Source of the DNA: Acidimicrobiaceae bacterium
Lineage (GTDB): Bacteria > Actinomycetota > Acidimicrobiia > Acidimicrobiales > RAAP-2
Direction: 5' to 3'
Assembly (NCBI GenBank): GCA_003160635.1
Contig: PMLV01000242.1
Coordinates: 1 to 40,020, forward strand
Length of the DNA stretch: 40,020 nt
The notes beneath the pieces were generated by a model. It had not been told where the DNA came from and ran no database searches. It was given only the letters and a program-made list of their open reading frames with translations. The first letter of the stretch is position 1. The number at the start of each line of letters is the position of its first letter. The position numbers and the translations under genes are program-made. This document shows positions 8,779-16,238 of this stretch, piece after piece.

Positions 8779-9194
8779 GCCACGTCCTCGTTCTTGGCGC
8801 GGCTCTGGAGCGTAGACCGGACCAGCGCTTCGATGGCTGCGTCGTCGAGACCTTCTGTTCGTGCTGTCCGCACCCATCGCTCAAGAGTGCGAGCAAGCCT
8901 GGCTTGAGTGCTCGGAGGTGGGCCGGAAGGTCGTGCGACGGCAAAGGTCCCGACACCTTGCCGTCCTTCGACAAGACCCAGGACCTCCAACTCTCGGTAG
9001 GCCTTCAAGACGGTATTCGGGTTGATCGCGACCGCGGCGACAACCTCTTTTGCCGTTGGGAGCTGGTCGCCGGGTCGGAGGAGGCCCATACGAAGCGCCT
9101 GCTCGACCTGCTGCACCAATTGGAGATACGCGGGAACTCCCGAGGACGGGCTCAGCTGAAAGCTGATCGATTGCCCAGAGTATTCACTAGTCAT
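8775..9194 (-). CDS. GntR-family transcriptional regulator, YtrA subfamily
   Basis: A 139-residue protein with an N-terminal winged helix (PAYLQLVQQVEQALRMGLLR, then PGDQLPTAKEVVAAVAINPN and TVLKAYRELEVLGLVEGRQG) and only a short helical C terminus. This is the YtrA arrangement, which lacks a large effector domain. It heads a three-gene unit with the ABC ATPase and permease, overlapping the ATPase start by four bases, and is expected to repress its own operon. The promoter places the transcription start almost at the ATG. Confidence 0.9.
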   Translation of the reverse strand: MTSEYSGQSISFQLSPSSGVPAYLQLVQQVEQALRMGLLRPGDQLPTAKEVVAAVAINPNTVLKAYRELEVLGLVEGRQGVGTFAVARPSGPPPSTQARLARTLERWVRTARTEGLDDAAIEALVRSTLQSRAKNEDVA

Positions 9195-9201
9195 CTAGAT
9201 A

Positions 9202-9230
9202 AGTATTTAAGGTGAACCCCGTAAAGTCAA
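9202..9230 (-). promoter_or_regulatory. Promoter of the GntR-ABC operon, likely leaderless
   Basis: On the minus strand TTGACT (9225-9230), a 17-base spacer and AATACT (9202-9207) form a good -35/-10 pair. The start point would fall at about 9195, next to the ATG at 9194, giving a leaderless mRNA. The 8-base palindrome ATCTAGAT (9193-9200) covers the start codon and could be part of the GntR operator. Confidence 0.6.
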
Positions 9231-9268
9231 GCCACCTCGACTACCCAGCACGCCCTTGACCGGAGTCG

Positions 9269-9790
9269 TCAGCCGGCAGAGGCAGTGACGCCGGTACCGC
9301 CCGGCGCACCGGGACCGCCCACGACCCAGGAGGCGAACCGGCGCAATCCAGAACCCCAGCCGTCGGGCGATGCGACACCGTCGCGCATGGCCTCCCAACC
9401 GTCGCCGTGGCGGTCGAGGTGGCGGTGCTCGAGTTCGACCCTCGTGCGGTTCGGCCCCTCCGCGATGAAACGGACCTCGACCTCGCTCGCCTTGGCGTGA
9501 TCCGTCTCGACCTGCCATTGCAGCGAGATGTCCCAGCTGAAGACGAAACGGCTCGGGGGGTCGTAGGCCAGCACGCGCGCCCATTGGCACTCGCTCCCGT
9601 CGGTCCCCACGTCGTAGATGCGGCCGCCCGCCCGGGGCTCGAGCACCATGTCGGCGAGCGGTGCCTCAATGATGTGATGCTCAGGGGGCCACCAGCCCGC
9701 CATATCTTCAGTGAAGACTGCGAAGGCCCTCTCCACCGGCGCGTCGACGACGATTGACGTGGTCACCGCGGTCGCTTGGATGTCAGTCAT
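9269..9790 (-). CDS. SRPBCC (AHSA1/START-like) domain protein
   Basis: A 173-residue single-domain protein with the Aha1/SRPBCC pattern: SIVVDAPVERAFAVFTEDMA at the N terminus, GGRIYDVGTDGSE, then FSWDI and the closing helix with DGWEAMRDGV. These helix-grip folds bind hydrophobic ligands. The ATG at 9790 overlaps the ArsR stop by eight bases, so the two are translationally coupled. Pairs of ArsR and SRPBCC genes are common in actinobacteria; the regulator usually controls the pair. The glycine/alanine-rich tail after FASWVVGG is a family-variable extension. Ligand unknown. Confidence 0.88.
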   Translation of the reverse strand: MTDIQATAVTTSIVVDAPVERAFAVFTEDMAGWWPPEHHIIEAPLADMVLEPRAGGRIYDVGTDGSECQWARVLAYDPPSRFVFSWDISLQWQVETDHAKASEVEVRFIAEGPNRTRVELEHRHLDRHGDGWEAMRDGVASPDGWGSGLRRFASWVVGGPGAPGGTGVTASAG

Positions 9791-10112
9791 CGGTGTGCTC
9801 CTCTTTTTGATGTTGGTGTTCGACTCTTTCCTTGAACGAGTGCAGGGCCGTGTTCCAGAACCGGTCGAGGTACTCGCGCAGGCCGACCAAGCCGGCGGGG
9901 TCGAGGCTGTAAACCCGCCGATTTCCCACCGGCGCGTCATGAACGAGGCCCGCCTCCTTCAACACCTTTAGGTGCTGGGACACTGCCGGCCGGCTCACGG
10001 GAAGCAACGCCGCGAGATCGACCACGGCGGCGGGACGCTCGGCGAGATGTTCGAATATGGCCCGACGGGTCGGGTCGCCGAGAGCGGTCAATACGGCATC
10101 GTAAGTTGTCAC
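9783..10112 (-). CDS. ArsR-family winged-helix regulator
   Basis: A 109-residue protein with the family core ALGDPTRRAIFEHLAERPAA, recognition region LLPVSRPAVSQHLKVLKEAG and the wing GNRRVYSLDP. It lacks the cysteines of metal-sensing ArsR proteins and belongs to the non-metal group that partners SRPBCC genes. The start is the GTG at 10112, which lies inside the operator and directly follows the promoter, so the message is probably leaderless. It overlaps the SRPBCC gene and likely represses both. Confidence 0.9.
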   Translation of the reverse strand: MTTYDAVLTALGDPTRRAIFEHLAERPAAVVDLAALLPVSRPAVSQHLKVLKEAGLVHDAPVGNRRVYSLDPAGLVGLREYLDRFWNTALHSFKERVEHQHQKEEHTDD

Positions 10113-10149
10113 TTACGGTAAGTATCAACTTACGTATCGTTCGTGTCAA
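10100..10149 (-). promoter_or_regulatory. ArsR promoter with nested palindromic operator
   Basis: Minus strand: TTGACA (10144-10149), 17 bases, GATACT (10121-10126), then the GTG start at 10112. Overlaid are an outer perfect inverted repeat, CGTAAGTTG (10100-10108) with CAACTTACG (10126-10134), and an inner one, ACTTAC-G-GTAAGT (10111-10123). The four half-sites share GTAAGT/ACTTAC. Repressor bound here would cover both the -10 and the start codon. Confidence 0.75.
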
Positions 10150-10505
10150 GCCACTGCCATCGAAGCCAGTGGCCCGCCTCGGGAATCGAATTTGGCAATC
10201 GAATGGGAAGCGCGGAGAAGGTCGCTACAGATCGAGCGGACTGGAGGCCGAGCTCAGCAGCACTGGGGTGGACAGGAAAAACGGCTTGGACGACCCAGAT
10301 GCCCCCGGGTCCGGTGACACCTACCCGACGATGAGTAGTTGAGGGTCTGCACATCAGCGTCAGCAGGGGGCTCAATTCACCGGTATGAATGTCGCGACCT
10401 GGTATTTCATGCTGCAGCTGCCCGCTTTCTGAGCGAGGGGGGCACCGTAAAGGATCGTTCGGCCTCGAACTCAGAAAGCCTGCCCCATTCATGAAGCTTG
10501 GCCAA
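10150..10505. other. Gene-free stretch
   Basis: Apart from the edge of the ArsR promoter I see no supported gene. The frames present are antisense or lack starts and family resemblance. Confidence 0.35.
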
Positions 10506-11321
10506 TCAGCCGCTGCCGGCATACCGTTGAACGACCTGACTCTGCGTGATCACACCGATTGGCCCTTCGAGGTCGAATACCTCCGTCACGGCGAGACCCA
10601 AACCTCCTTGGCCAACTTGTCCGGTGGCGTCGAGAAGAAACCAAGGGCCGGTGGGCTGACGAAACAGAGTTGCATTGAGGTCGATGTTGATCAGAGCCAA
10701 GCCGGCTCCGATGGAGTTTGTCTGACTGAGCGGCGAACCGAAGTCGGCGACAGCGAGCAACTGGGACAGCCCGCACGGCTCCGTTCCGTCTATGACCGGG
10801 ACCTTGAGACGCAGCCATGCGGCGCTTGGAACCGGCACCCCATAGCCGCCACGAACGACGCGATGCTCAACGGCGTCGCGCACGAAGATCGGGCCGCTGT
10901 CATTCGGATAAAGGTGGCTCCAGTCAAATGGGCCGAGGTGATCGGGCCGTTGAGGCGGCGACCACGCTTCGGCCGCGATGGAGATCGGCTCCCGATGCGT
11001 GAGGAGGGCCCGCGCCGACACGGCACGTCCAGCCTTCGTGGAGAGCTCCATTTCGAGATGCGCAACCCGTCGGCTCACCTGGCGTCGGCGCACAAGTCCC
11101 ACGAGGGGCTCTAGCGGAACCGGCCGCTCCAGGTCGATCTGTACCCGGGCAACCTGCTCGCTCTCTCCCACGCCAGCCGTGACGAGTGCGCCAACGAGCG
11201 CGCTCGGTGCGCCGCCGTGCATTGCGTCCGGCCGCCACGGCCCCGTGGTCAAGGCACTCGGCACGTACCAGTCACCATCCCTCTGATAAAGAAATCGGAC
11301 AGCACTCTCAACGCCAGACAA
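10506..11321 (-). CDS. Thioesterase-family protein (acyl-CoA thioesterase-like, double hotdog)
   Basis: A 271-residue protein resembling actinobacterial TesB-like thioesterases: an N-terminal hotdog with GPWRPDAMHGGAPSALVG, a central VARVQIDLERPVPLEPL strand and a C-terminal hotdog ending in LGLAVTEVFDLEGPIGVITQ. It would hydrolyse acyl-CoA or act on related thioesters. The start is TTG at 11321, chosen because GGAGGAAGGG lies immediately upstream at normal spacing. It is a monocistron between the ArsR pair and the second tRNA-Lys repeat. A second, different TesB-type enzyme is encoded at 21069-21917. Confidence 0.82.
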   Translation of the reverse strand: MSGVESAVRFLYQRDGDWYVPSALTTGPWRPDAMHGGAPSALVGALVTAGVGESEQVARVQIDLERPVPLEPLVGLVRRRQVSRRVAHLEMELSTKAGRAVSARALLTHREPISIAAEAWSPPQRPDHLGPFDWSHLYPNDSGPIFVRDAVEHRVVRGGYGVPVPSAAWLRLKVPVIDGTEPCGLSQLLAVADFGSPLSQTNSIGAGLALINIDLNATLFRQPTGPWFLLDATGQVGQGGLGLAVTEVFDLEGPIGVITQSQVVQRYAGSG

Positions 11322-11439
11322 GCCCTTCCTCCACTTCGATCGTGCGAGACCAATCGACCCTGATCAGAATGGCCGCTATGTCATTGAGGTCCTCAGTCTG
11401 GCTGGCGGGACGCAATGCCTCTCGCGTCGCGTGCAACTC

Positions 11440-11600
11440 AGTATCCAATCCTCTCGGGAAAAACGGGGAGGATAGATCCAAATCCAATGGACTGCGATTG
11501 GACGTAATCGCAGGTCAACGCACCATAACAGACTCGGTGGACTCCCCTGTCTCGGTCTCTTAATCCCAGGTTTCGGGTTCGAATCCCGAGGGGCGCACCA
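11440..11600 (+). repeat. tRNA-Lys(CUU) 3'-half repeat, copy 2 (att-like)
   Basis: From 11531 it matches copy 1 closely: GGTGGACTCCCCTG, CTCTTAATCC, then an identical T arm, acceptor strand and ACCA ending at 11600. The anticodon stem is spoiled (CGGT against TCCC). Upstream are a bulged hairpin (11442-11453 with 11465-11474) and a second stem (GCGAT 11494-11498 with ATCGC 11507-11511) in the same order as copy 1, with different bases but pairing kept. Both copies share CGCAGGTC right after the second stem. Total length is within three bases of copy 1. Confidence 0.78.
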
Positions 11601-11955
11601 ACTGGCCGAGACCCCGTTTGGCGGTCCAGGCTTATGAGAGTTTGGTCGTGAGCTACCAGGAGGTAGTCCATGCCATTCCACTACTCGAGCGACTTTCGGC
11701 CTCAGATCTGTGAACGGATGCAGACATCGGAGTTCCGGTCATTTGCTCGACGGTCATCTGCGTCCGCGCACATGGCCATTCGCGGTTTCAACTACGCCTG
11801 GAGGCAACCCTCCCCCCTTCGTTGTTCACATTTGTTGTCAGTCCGCGAGCAGTACGGTCAGTTCAGCCGCTGATCACACACTGATGCAGGGGTGCTGGCC
11901 GCATTGCCGCGCACCAATCACGTCCACCTCGCGCGGTGGCGCCCTGAAGGCGCCG
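11601..11955. other. Debris after repeat copy 2
   Basis: Contains a probable transposase remnant (listed separately) and otherwise nothing I can assign. The SDR stop lies at the right edge. Confidence 0.35.
11670..11873 (+). pseudogene. Remnant of an IS3-type transposase OrfA
   Basis: The first 16 residues, MPFHYSSDFRPQICER, resemble the N terminus of IS3-family OrfA helix-turn-helix proteins (Y-x-x-x-FR-x-x-x-x-R-M), and AGGAGGT lies at ideal spacing before the ATG. After about residue 20 the expected helix-turn-helix (LARE-TG-S-xTLYRW) cannot be read and the frame becomes low quality; no OrfB follows. I regard it as an eroded insertion-sequence fragment next to the repeat. The family call rests on a short stretch. 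Confidence 0.4.
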
Positions 11956-12726
11956 TTAGCCATCGGCCATACCTTGGGTCATGCCACCATCAACCAGGAC
12001 ATCGATACCGGATATGAACGACGCACTATCGGAGATGAGGAATCCCACTAAAGCCGAGACTTCGAAGGGTTGGCCAAGCCGATGTAACGGTGTGCGCTCG
12101 AGCATGGTCTGCATGATCGGCTGCTGCTCGAACTCCTGGCGCCCCATCGGCGTGTCGATCAGGCCGGGGGCAACCGAATTGACCCGACCACCACGCGCAC
12201 CCCAACCCACGGCAGCGCGCCCAACAGCCCGAATTACCCCCCTCTTCGCGAGGGAGTAGGCGAATCCACTGTCGGTCACGACCTCGGTGATTCGATCGAG
12301 AAAGTCCGAAGCTGTCGGGTCGTCGAGCATGACGTCCATGGCTGGGTCGACAAACGGCGCCACCTGGTAGGCGGCCGAGGATGAGAAACAGACGGCAGCC
12401 GTGCCCGCAGTAACGAGTGGCTCGAAGACATCGAGAAGGTGCTTGGTACCGACGAGATCCACCTCGAACACACGCCGTGGATCAGCCATGGTGGGTGAGA
12501 TGCCCGCGGCATGCACCAGCGCTCGCAGGGGCCCTAGCTTCCCCACCTCGGCCGCCAACCTAGCGACGTCATCGAAGCTCGAAACGTCGCAGGAAATACC
12601 AGTGGTACCGGCTATATCCGGAGCATGGAGATCGACTACCACGATTTCGTCAGCAACATCTCGGAGCATCTCGACGCAATCGCGACCCATCCCTCTGGCC
12701 GCCCCAGTAACTACAGCTGTTGTCAT
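11956..12726 (-). CDS. Short-chain dehydrogenase/reductase (hydroxysteroid-dehydrogenase-like)
   Basis: A 256-residue NAD(P)-dependent oxidoreductase. TGAARGMG (7-14) is the cofactor loop and HAAGISPT replaces the usual NNAG. The catalytic triad is SSSAAYQ (serine) and YSLAK (tyrosine/lysine), followed by RVNSVAPGLIDTPM and the closing VDGGMTQGMADG. The long insert between catalytic serine and tyrosine (PFVDPAMDVMLDDPTASDFL) resembles 3-alpha-hydroxysteroid dehydrogenase/carbonyl reductases. The ATG at 12726 has GAAGGAG upstream. It is divergent from the CaiB-SDR-thiolase operon. Likely a secondary alcohol/ketone interconversion in the local pathway. Confidence 0.9.
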   Translation of the reverse strand: MTTAVVTGAARGMGRDCVEMLRDVADEIVVVDLHAPDIAGTTGISCDVSSFDDVARLAAEVGKLGPLRALVHAAGISPTMADPRRVFEVDLVGTKHLLDVFEPLVTAGTAAVCFSSSAAYQVAPFVDPAMDVMLDDPTASDFLDRITEVVTDSGFAYSLAKRGVIRAVGRAAVGWGARGGRVNSVAPGLIDTPMGRQEFEQQPIMQTMLERTPLHRLGQPFEVSALVGFLISDSASFISGIDVLVDGGMTQGMADG

Positions 12727-13020
12727 TCTTGCTCCTTCTATCAAGTTGAGCGGGCGGAGGAGCCCGTCATGTTCTTCCCGCAGATTTGGGTCGCGAGGAC
12801 GACTTGGAACGCTACGTCATCTCATCTGACAAGCGTCGATCGGATCGCCGGCAACGCCCGCGTGACCTCAAACTCTTCAGTGACCGTTGGAGCGAGCCGG
12901 GTCAGAGGCTCAGCGAGGGCATGAGCGGTGCAACACTGGAGATCTCGCTTGCCACGGGAGGGCCCAGGGGATGAGTAACCTCCATCGCACCGGCGACGAG
13001 CAGATCGGAAAGGTCGCAGA
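12727..13020. other. Divergent intergenic region with small frames
   Basis: Lies between the SDR and the CoA-transferase. Two short plus-strand frames exist: one from ATG 12769 behind GGAGGAG, and a 17-codon one (ATG 12971) whose stop overlaps the CoA-transferase GTG. The latter may only serve translational coupling. Neither resembles a known family. GGAAAGG near 13008 is the CoA-transferase ribosome binding site. Confidence 0.35.
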
Positions 13021-14202
13021 GTGACGCTCCCACTGACTGGACTCACGGTGGTCTCGTTCGAACAGGCGGTGGCCGCGCCGTTTTGCAGCCGGCACCTGGG
13101 TGATCTCGGCGCACGGGTGATCAAGGTGGAACACCGGGTAGTCGGGGACTTCACCCGCGCCTACGACGACGCGGTACACGGCATGGCGTCGTACTTCGTC
13201 TGGCTCAACCGCAACAAGGGGTCCCTCACCCTCGACATCAAGCACCCGGCCGCCCACGAGGTCCTGAACCGGTTGCTGACCCAGGCGGACGTAGTGATCC
13301 AGAACCTGGCGCCCGGGTCCGCCCACCGCATGGGCATCGCCGCCGCCGACATCGTGGCCCGTTTCCCGAGAGCGATCGCCGTGGACATTTCGGGCTACGG
13401 CGTCGGCGGTCCCTACGACGAGAAGCGGGCGTACGACCTACTCATTCAGGCCGAGGGAGGGTTGTGCTCCATTACGGGACTCCCGGGGGCTCCGGCCAAG
13501 GCGGGTCCACCGGTCGCCGACATGGGCACAGGTCTCTACTCGTTGACGGGTGTGCTCGCCGCGCTGTACGCGCGCGAGCGCACCGGGGTCGGTGCGGCCA
13601 TCAGCATCAGCATGTTCGACGTCATCTCCGAGTTCATGGGGTTCGCCCTGCAGTACACACGGCACACCGGCGAGGAGCGCCAGCCCAACGGAATGAGCAC
13701 CCCCATGGTGGCCCCCTACGGTGGCTACCCCACCAGCGACGGGCAGACGGTCGTGCTCGGCACGACCAATGACCGCGAATGGCAGCGCCTGGCGCTCCAG
13801 ATGCTCGAACGGCCGGACCTGGCCGCCGACCCGAGGTTCGCCACCAACATCGCACGCTGCAGCGAACGCGACGTCATCGACGAGGCCATCTCCGCCTGGA
13901 CGCGTCAGCATCCGCTGGCCGAGATTCAGTCGGTGGCCGACACCGCCGGGATCGGCAACTCGCGGTACAACACGGTGAAGGACGTCATCGGCCATCCCCA
14001 GCTCGAACAGCGCGGTCGTTGGCAGAAAGTGGATTCACCCGTCGGGCCGCTCCCCTCCCTGCTGGCGCCGCCCGAATCGGAGGGCTGGCACCAGCGGCTG
14101 GACGCCGTGCCCGCGCTGGGCCAGCACACAGATTCGATACTGGCCGAACTCGGGTATTCTTCGGAAGAAATTGCTCGACTCCGCGGCGACGCCGCGGTGT
14201 GA
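13021..14202 (+). CDS. CaiB/BaiF-family (class III) CoA-transferase
   Basis: A 393-residue enzyme that moves CoA between a carboxylic acid and an acyl-CoA donor; racemase members of the fold exist. Family landmarks are LTGLTVVSFEQAVAAPFCSR, the RVIKVEH strand, NRNKGSLTLDIKHP, and the active-site aspartate in GPPVADMGTGLY. The length is normal. The GTG start overlaps a tiny upstream frame and has GGAAAGG before it. First gene of a plus-strand run with an SDR (61-base gap) and a thiolase. In this context it probably activates the free acid for beta-oxidation-like shortening; the donor is unknown. Confidence 0.92.
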   Translation: MTLPLTGLTVVSFEQAVAAPFCSRHLGDLGARVIKVEHRVVGDFTRAYDDAVHGMASYFVWLNRNKGSLTLDIKHPAAHEVLNRLLTQADVVIQNLAPGSAHRMGIAAADIVARFPRAIAVDISGYGVGGPYDEKRAYDLLIQAEGGLCSITGLPGAPAKAGPPVADMGTGLYSLTGVLAALYARERTGVGAAISISMFDVISEFMGFALQYTRHTGEERQPNGMSTPMVAPYGGYPTSDGQTVVLGTTNDREWQRLALQMLERPDLAADPRFATNIARCSERDVIDEAISAWTRQHPLAEIQSVADTAGIGNSRYNTVKDVIGHPQLEQRGRWQKVDSPVGPLPSLLAPPESEGWHQRLDAVPALGQHTDSILAELGYSSEEIARLRGDAAV

Positions 14203-14262
14203 GCATGGTGTTGTCGGACCGTCGCGCAGCCAGCGCCGCGCACAATCACAAGGACGATGTTC

Positions 14263-15006
14263 ATGGGTTTGTTGGATGACAAGACCGCGGTCGTCACCGG
14301 CGCGGCGCAAGGAATCGGGCGGGCGATCGCCGAGACGTTTGCCCGTGAGGGTGCCGCCATTGTCATCGGCGACGTGAACCTGGACGCCGCCGAACAGGCC
14401 GCGGCGGAGCTCGTCGCCAACGGGTCGCGCGCGCTGGCGGTGCGCTGCGACGTCACGTCGGAGTCCGAGGTCGAGGCAATGGTGGGCCGGTGCGTGGCCG
14501 AGTTCGGAAGGCTCGACATCATCGTGAACAATGCGGGCGTGACCCGTGACGCCACTCTCCGCCGCATGACCCTCGAGGACTTCCGGACCGTCATCGACGT
14601 ACACCTGCAGGGAGCCTGGCTCGGAACCCGGGCCGCCGCCGCCGTCATGCGGGAGCAGCAGAGCGGCTCCATCGTCAACATGTCATCGATCTCCGGGAAG
14701 GTCGGCAACATCGGCCAGACGAACTACAGCACCGCCAAAGCCGGTCTCGTCGGCCTGACCAAGGCGTCGGCGAAGGAACTGGCGCACGTCGGCGTGCGCG
14801 TCAACGCAATTCAACCTGGCCTGATCCGGACGGCCATGACTGAGGCCATGCGGGCCGACATATGGGAGCAGAAACTGGCGGAGATCCCCATGGCCCGGGC
14901 CGGCGAGGTCTCCGAGGTGGCCGACGCCGCCCTGTTCCTGGCCTCGAATCTCTCCGCGTACATCACTGGCACGGTCCTCGAGGTAACCGGTGGCCGGTAC
15001 ATGTGA
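14263..15006 (+). CDS. FabG-like SDR, probable 3-hydroxyacyl-CoA dehydrogenase
   Basis: A 247-residue classical [11 protein letters not shown] cofactor loop near the N terminus, NNAG, catalytic SSISG and [19 protein letters not shown], and the FabG-type end [15 protein letters not shown] prefer the ATG at 14263 because AAGGA (14250-14254) is eight bases away; the ATG at 14257 would be only two. It lies between the CoA-transferase and the thiolase (17-base gap) on the same strand, so oxidation of a 3-hydroxyacyl-CoA to the 3-ketoacyl-CoA thiolase substrate is likely. A reductive fatty-acid-synthesis role is less likely here. Confidence 0.92.
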   Translation: MGLLDDKTAVVTGAAQGIGRAIAETFAREGAAIVIGDVNLDAAEQAAAELVANGSRALAVRCDVTSESEVEAMVGRCVAEFGRLDIIVNNAGVTRDATLRRMTLEDFRTVIDVHLQGAWLGTRAAAAVMREQQSGSIVNMSSISGKVGNIGQTNYSTAKAGLVGLTKASAKELAHVGVRVNAIQPGLIRTAMTEAMRADIWEQKLAEIPMARAGEVSEVADAALFLASNLSAYITGTVLEVTGGRYM

Positions 15007-15023
15007 GGAAGGGTTCCGAAACG

Positions 15024-16235
15024 ATGAGAGAAGCCGTCATCTGTGAACCGTTACGCACCCCCGTGGGGCGCTACGGCGGGGTGTTCCGCGATGTGCCGGC
15101 CACCGAGCTGGCCGCCGCCGTGATCCGCGAGGTGGTGACGCGTACCGGAGTCGCTCCCGAGCACATCGACGACGTGCTCCTCGGCCAGTGCTACCCCAAC
15201 GGCGAGGCTCCGGGGATCGGCCGCGTGGCTGCCCTCGACGCCGGCCTGCCCATTTCGGTGACCGGCTACCAACTCGACCGGCGCTGTGGCTCCGGACTGC
15301 AGACCATCATCAACGCGGCGATGCAGGTGCAGACCGGGGCGAGCGAGATCGTCCTGGCCGGCGGCGTCGAGAGCATGAGCCAATCCGAGTTCTATACGAC
15401 CGCCATGCGATGGGGGGCCGGATCGGAGAACGTCGTGATGTTCGATCGGCTGGCGCGCGGCCGGGTGACATCGGGCGGCGCCCACTACCCCGTTCCCGGA
15501 GGGATGATCGAGACCGCGGAGAACCTGCGCCGCGAGTACCAGATCCCACGGGAGGAACAGGACGAGTTCGCGCTCCGCTCTCATCAACGTGCGGTGGCCG
15601 CACAGGAGAAGGGCCTGTTCGATGACGAGATCGTCCCCTTCACGGTTCACGGGCGCAAGGGTGATCGGGTCGTCAGCGCCGATGAGCACCCGCGCCCGGA
15701 CACCACAATCGATTCCCTCGCCGCGCTGCGCCCGGTGATGCTCCGGCAGGATGCCGACTCAACCGTCACGGCCGGCAATTCGAGCGGCCAGAACGACGGC
15801 GCATCGGTCTGCCTCATCACCTACCCCGAAAAGGCGGCCGAGCTCGGGCTGCGTCCCCTGGCCCGCCTGCGGTCGTGGGCCGTCGCCGGCGTGGATCCGG
15901 CGCGGATGGGCATCGGGCCCGTTCCGGCCACGGCCAAGGCGCTCGACCGGGCCGGCCTGTCACTGGCCGACATCCCATTGATCGAGCTCAACGAGGCGTT
16001 CGCCTCCCAGGTACTGGCCTGCACACGGGAGTGGGACTTCAAGGAATCGGACTTCGACCGCCTCAACGTGCACGGATCGGGTATCTCACTCGGCCATCCG
16101 GTGGGCGCAACGGGGGGACGCATTCTGGCCACCTTGCTCAGGGAGATGAATCGTCGAGGAGCCTCCCTGGGTCTCGAGACCATGTGCATCGGCGGCGGTC
16201 AGGGGCTCACCGCGATTTTCGAGGCCGTCGACTAA
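15024..16235 (+). CDS. Acetyl-CoA acetyltransferase (thiolase)
   Basis: A 403-residue thiolase with all catalytic groups: nucleophilic Cys88 (DRRCGSGLQ), NEAF (323-326), His358 in the GHPVGATG motif and Cys388 (CIGGGQG). It cleaves 3-ketoacyl-CoA to acetyl-CoA plus a shortened acyl-CoA, or condenses in reverse. The start is the ATG at 15024, 17 bases after the SDR stop, with GGAAGGG upstream; the frame is open further back only because it overlaps the SDR gene. It ends three bases from the convergent acyl-CoA dehydrogenase. Last step of the inferred chain-shortening module. Confidence 0.95.
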   Translation: MREAVICEPLRTPVGRYGGVFRDVPATELAAAVIREVVTRTGVAPEHIDDVLLGQCYPNGEAPGIGRVAALDAGLPISVTGYQLDRRCGSGLQTIINAAMQVQTGASEIVLAGGVESMSQSEFYTTAMRWGAGSENVVMFDRLARGRVTSGGAHYPVPGGMIETAENLRREYQIPREEQDEFALRSHQRAVAAQEKGLFDDEIVPFTVHGRKGDRVVSADEHPRPDTTIDSLAALRPVMLRQDADSTVTAGNSSGQNDGASVCLITYPEKAAELGLRPLARLRSWAVAGVDPARMGIGPVPATAKALDRAGLSLADIPLIELNEAFASQVLACTREWDFKESDFDRLNVHGSGISLGHPVGATGGRILATLLREMNRRGASLGLETMCIGGGQGLTAIFEAVD

Positions 16236-16238
16236 TGG

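Noticed and set aside
10389-11114. Plus-strand 241-residue reading frame
   Set aside because: It lies antisense to the thioesterase gene, which has family motifs and a strong ribosome binding site; the plus-strand translation has no family resemblance.
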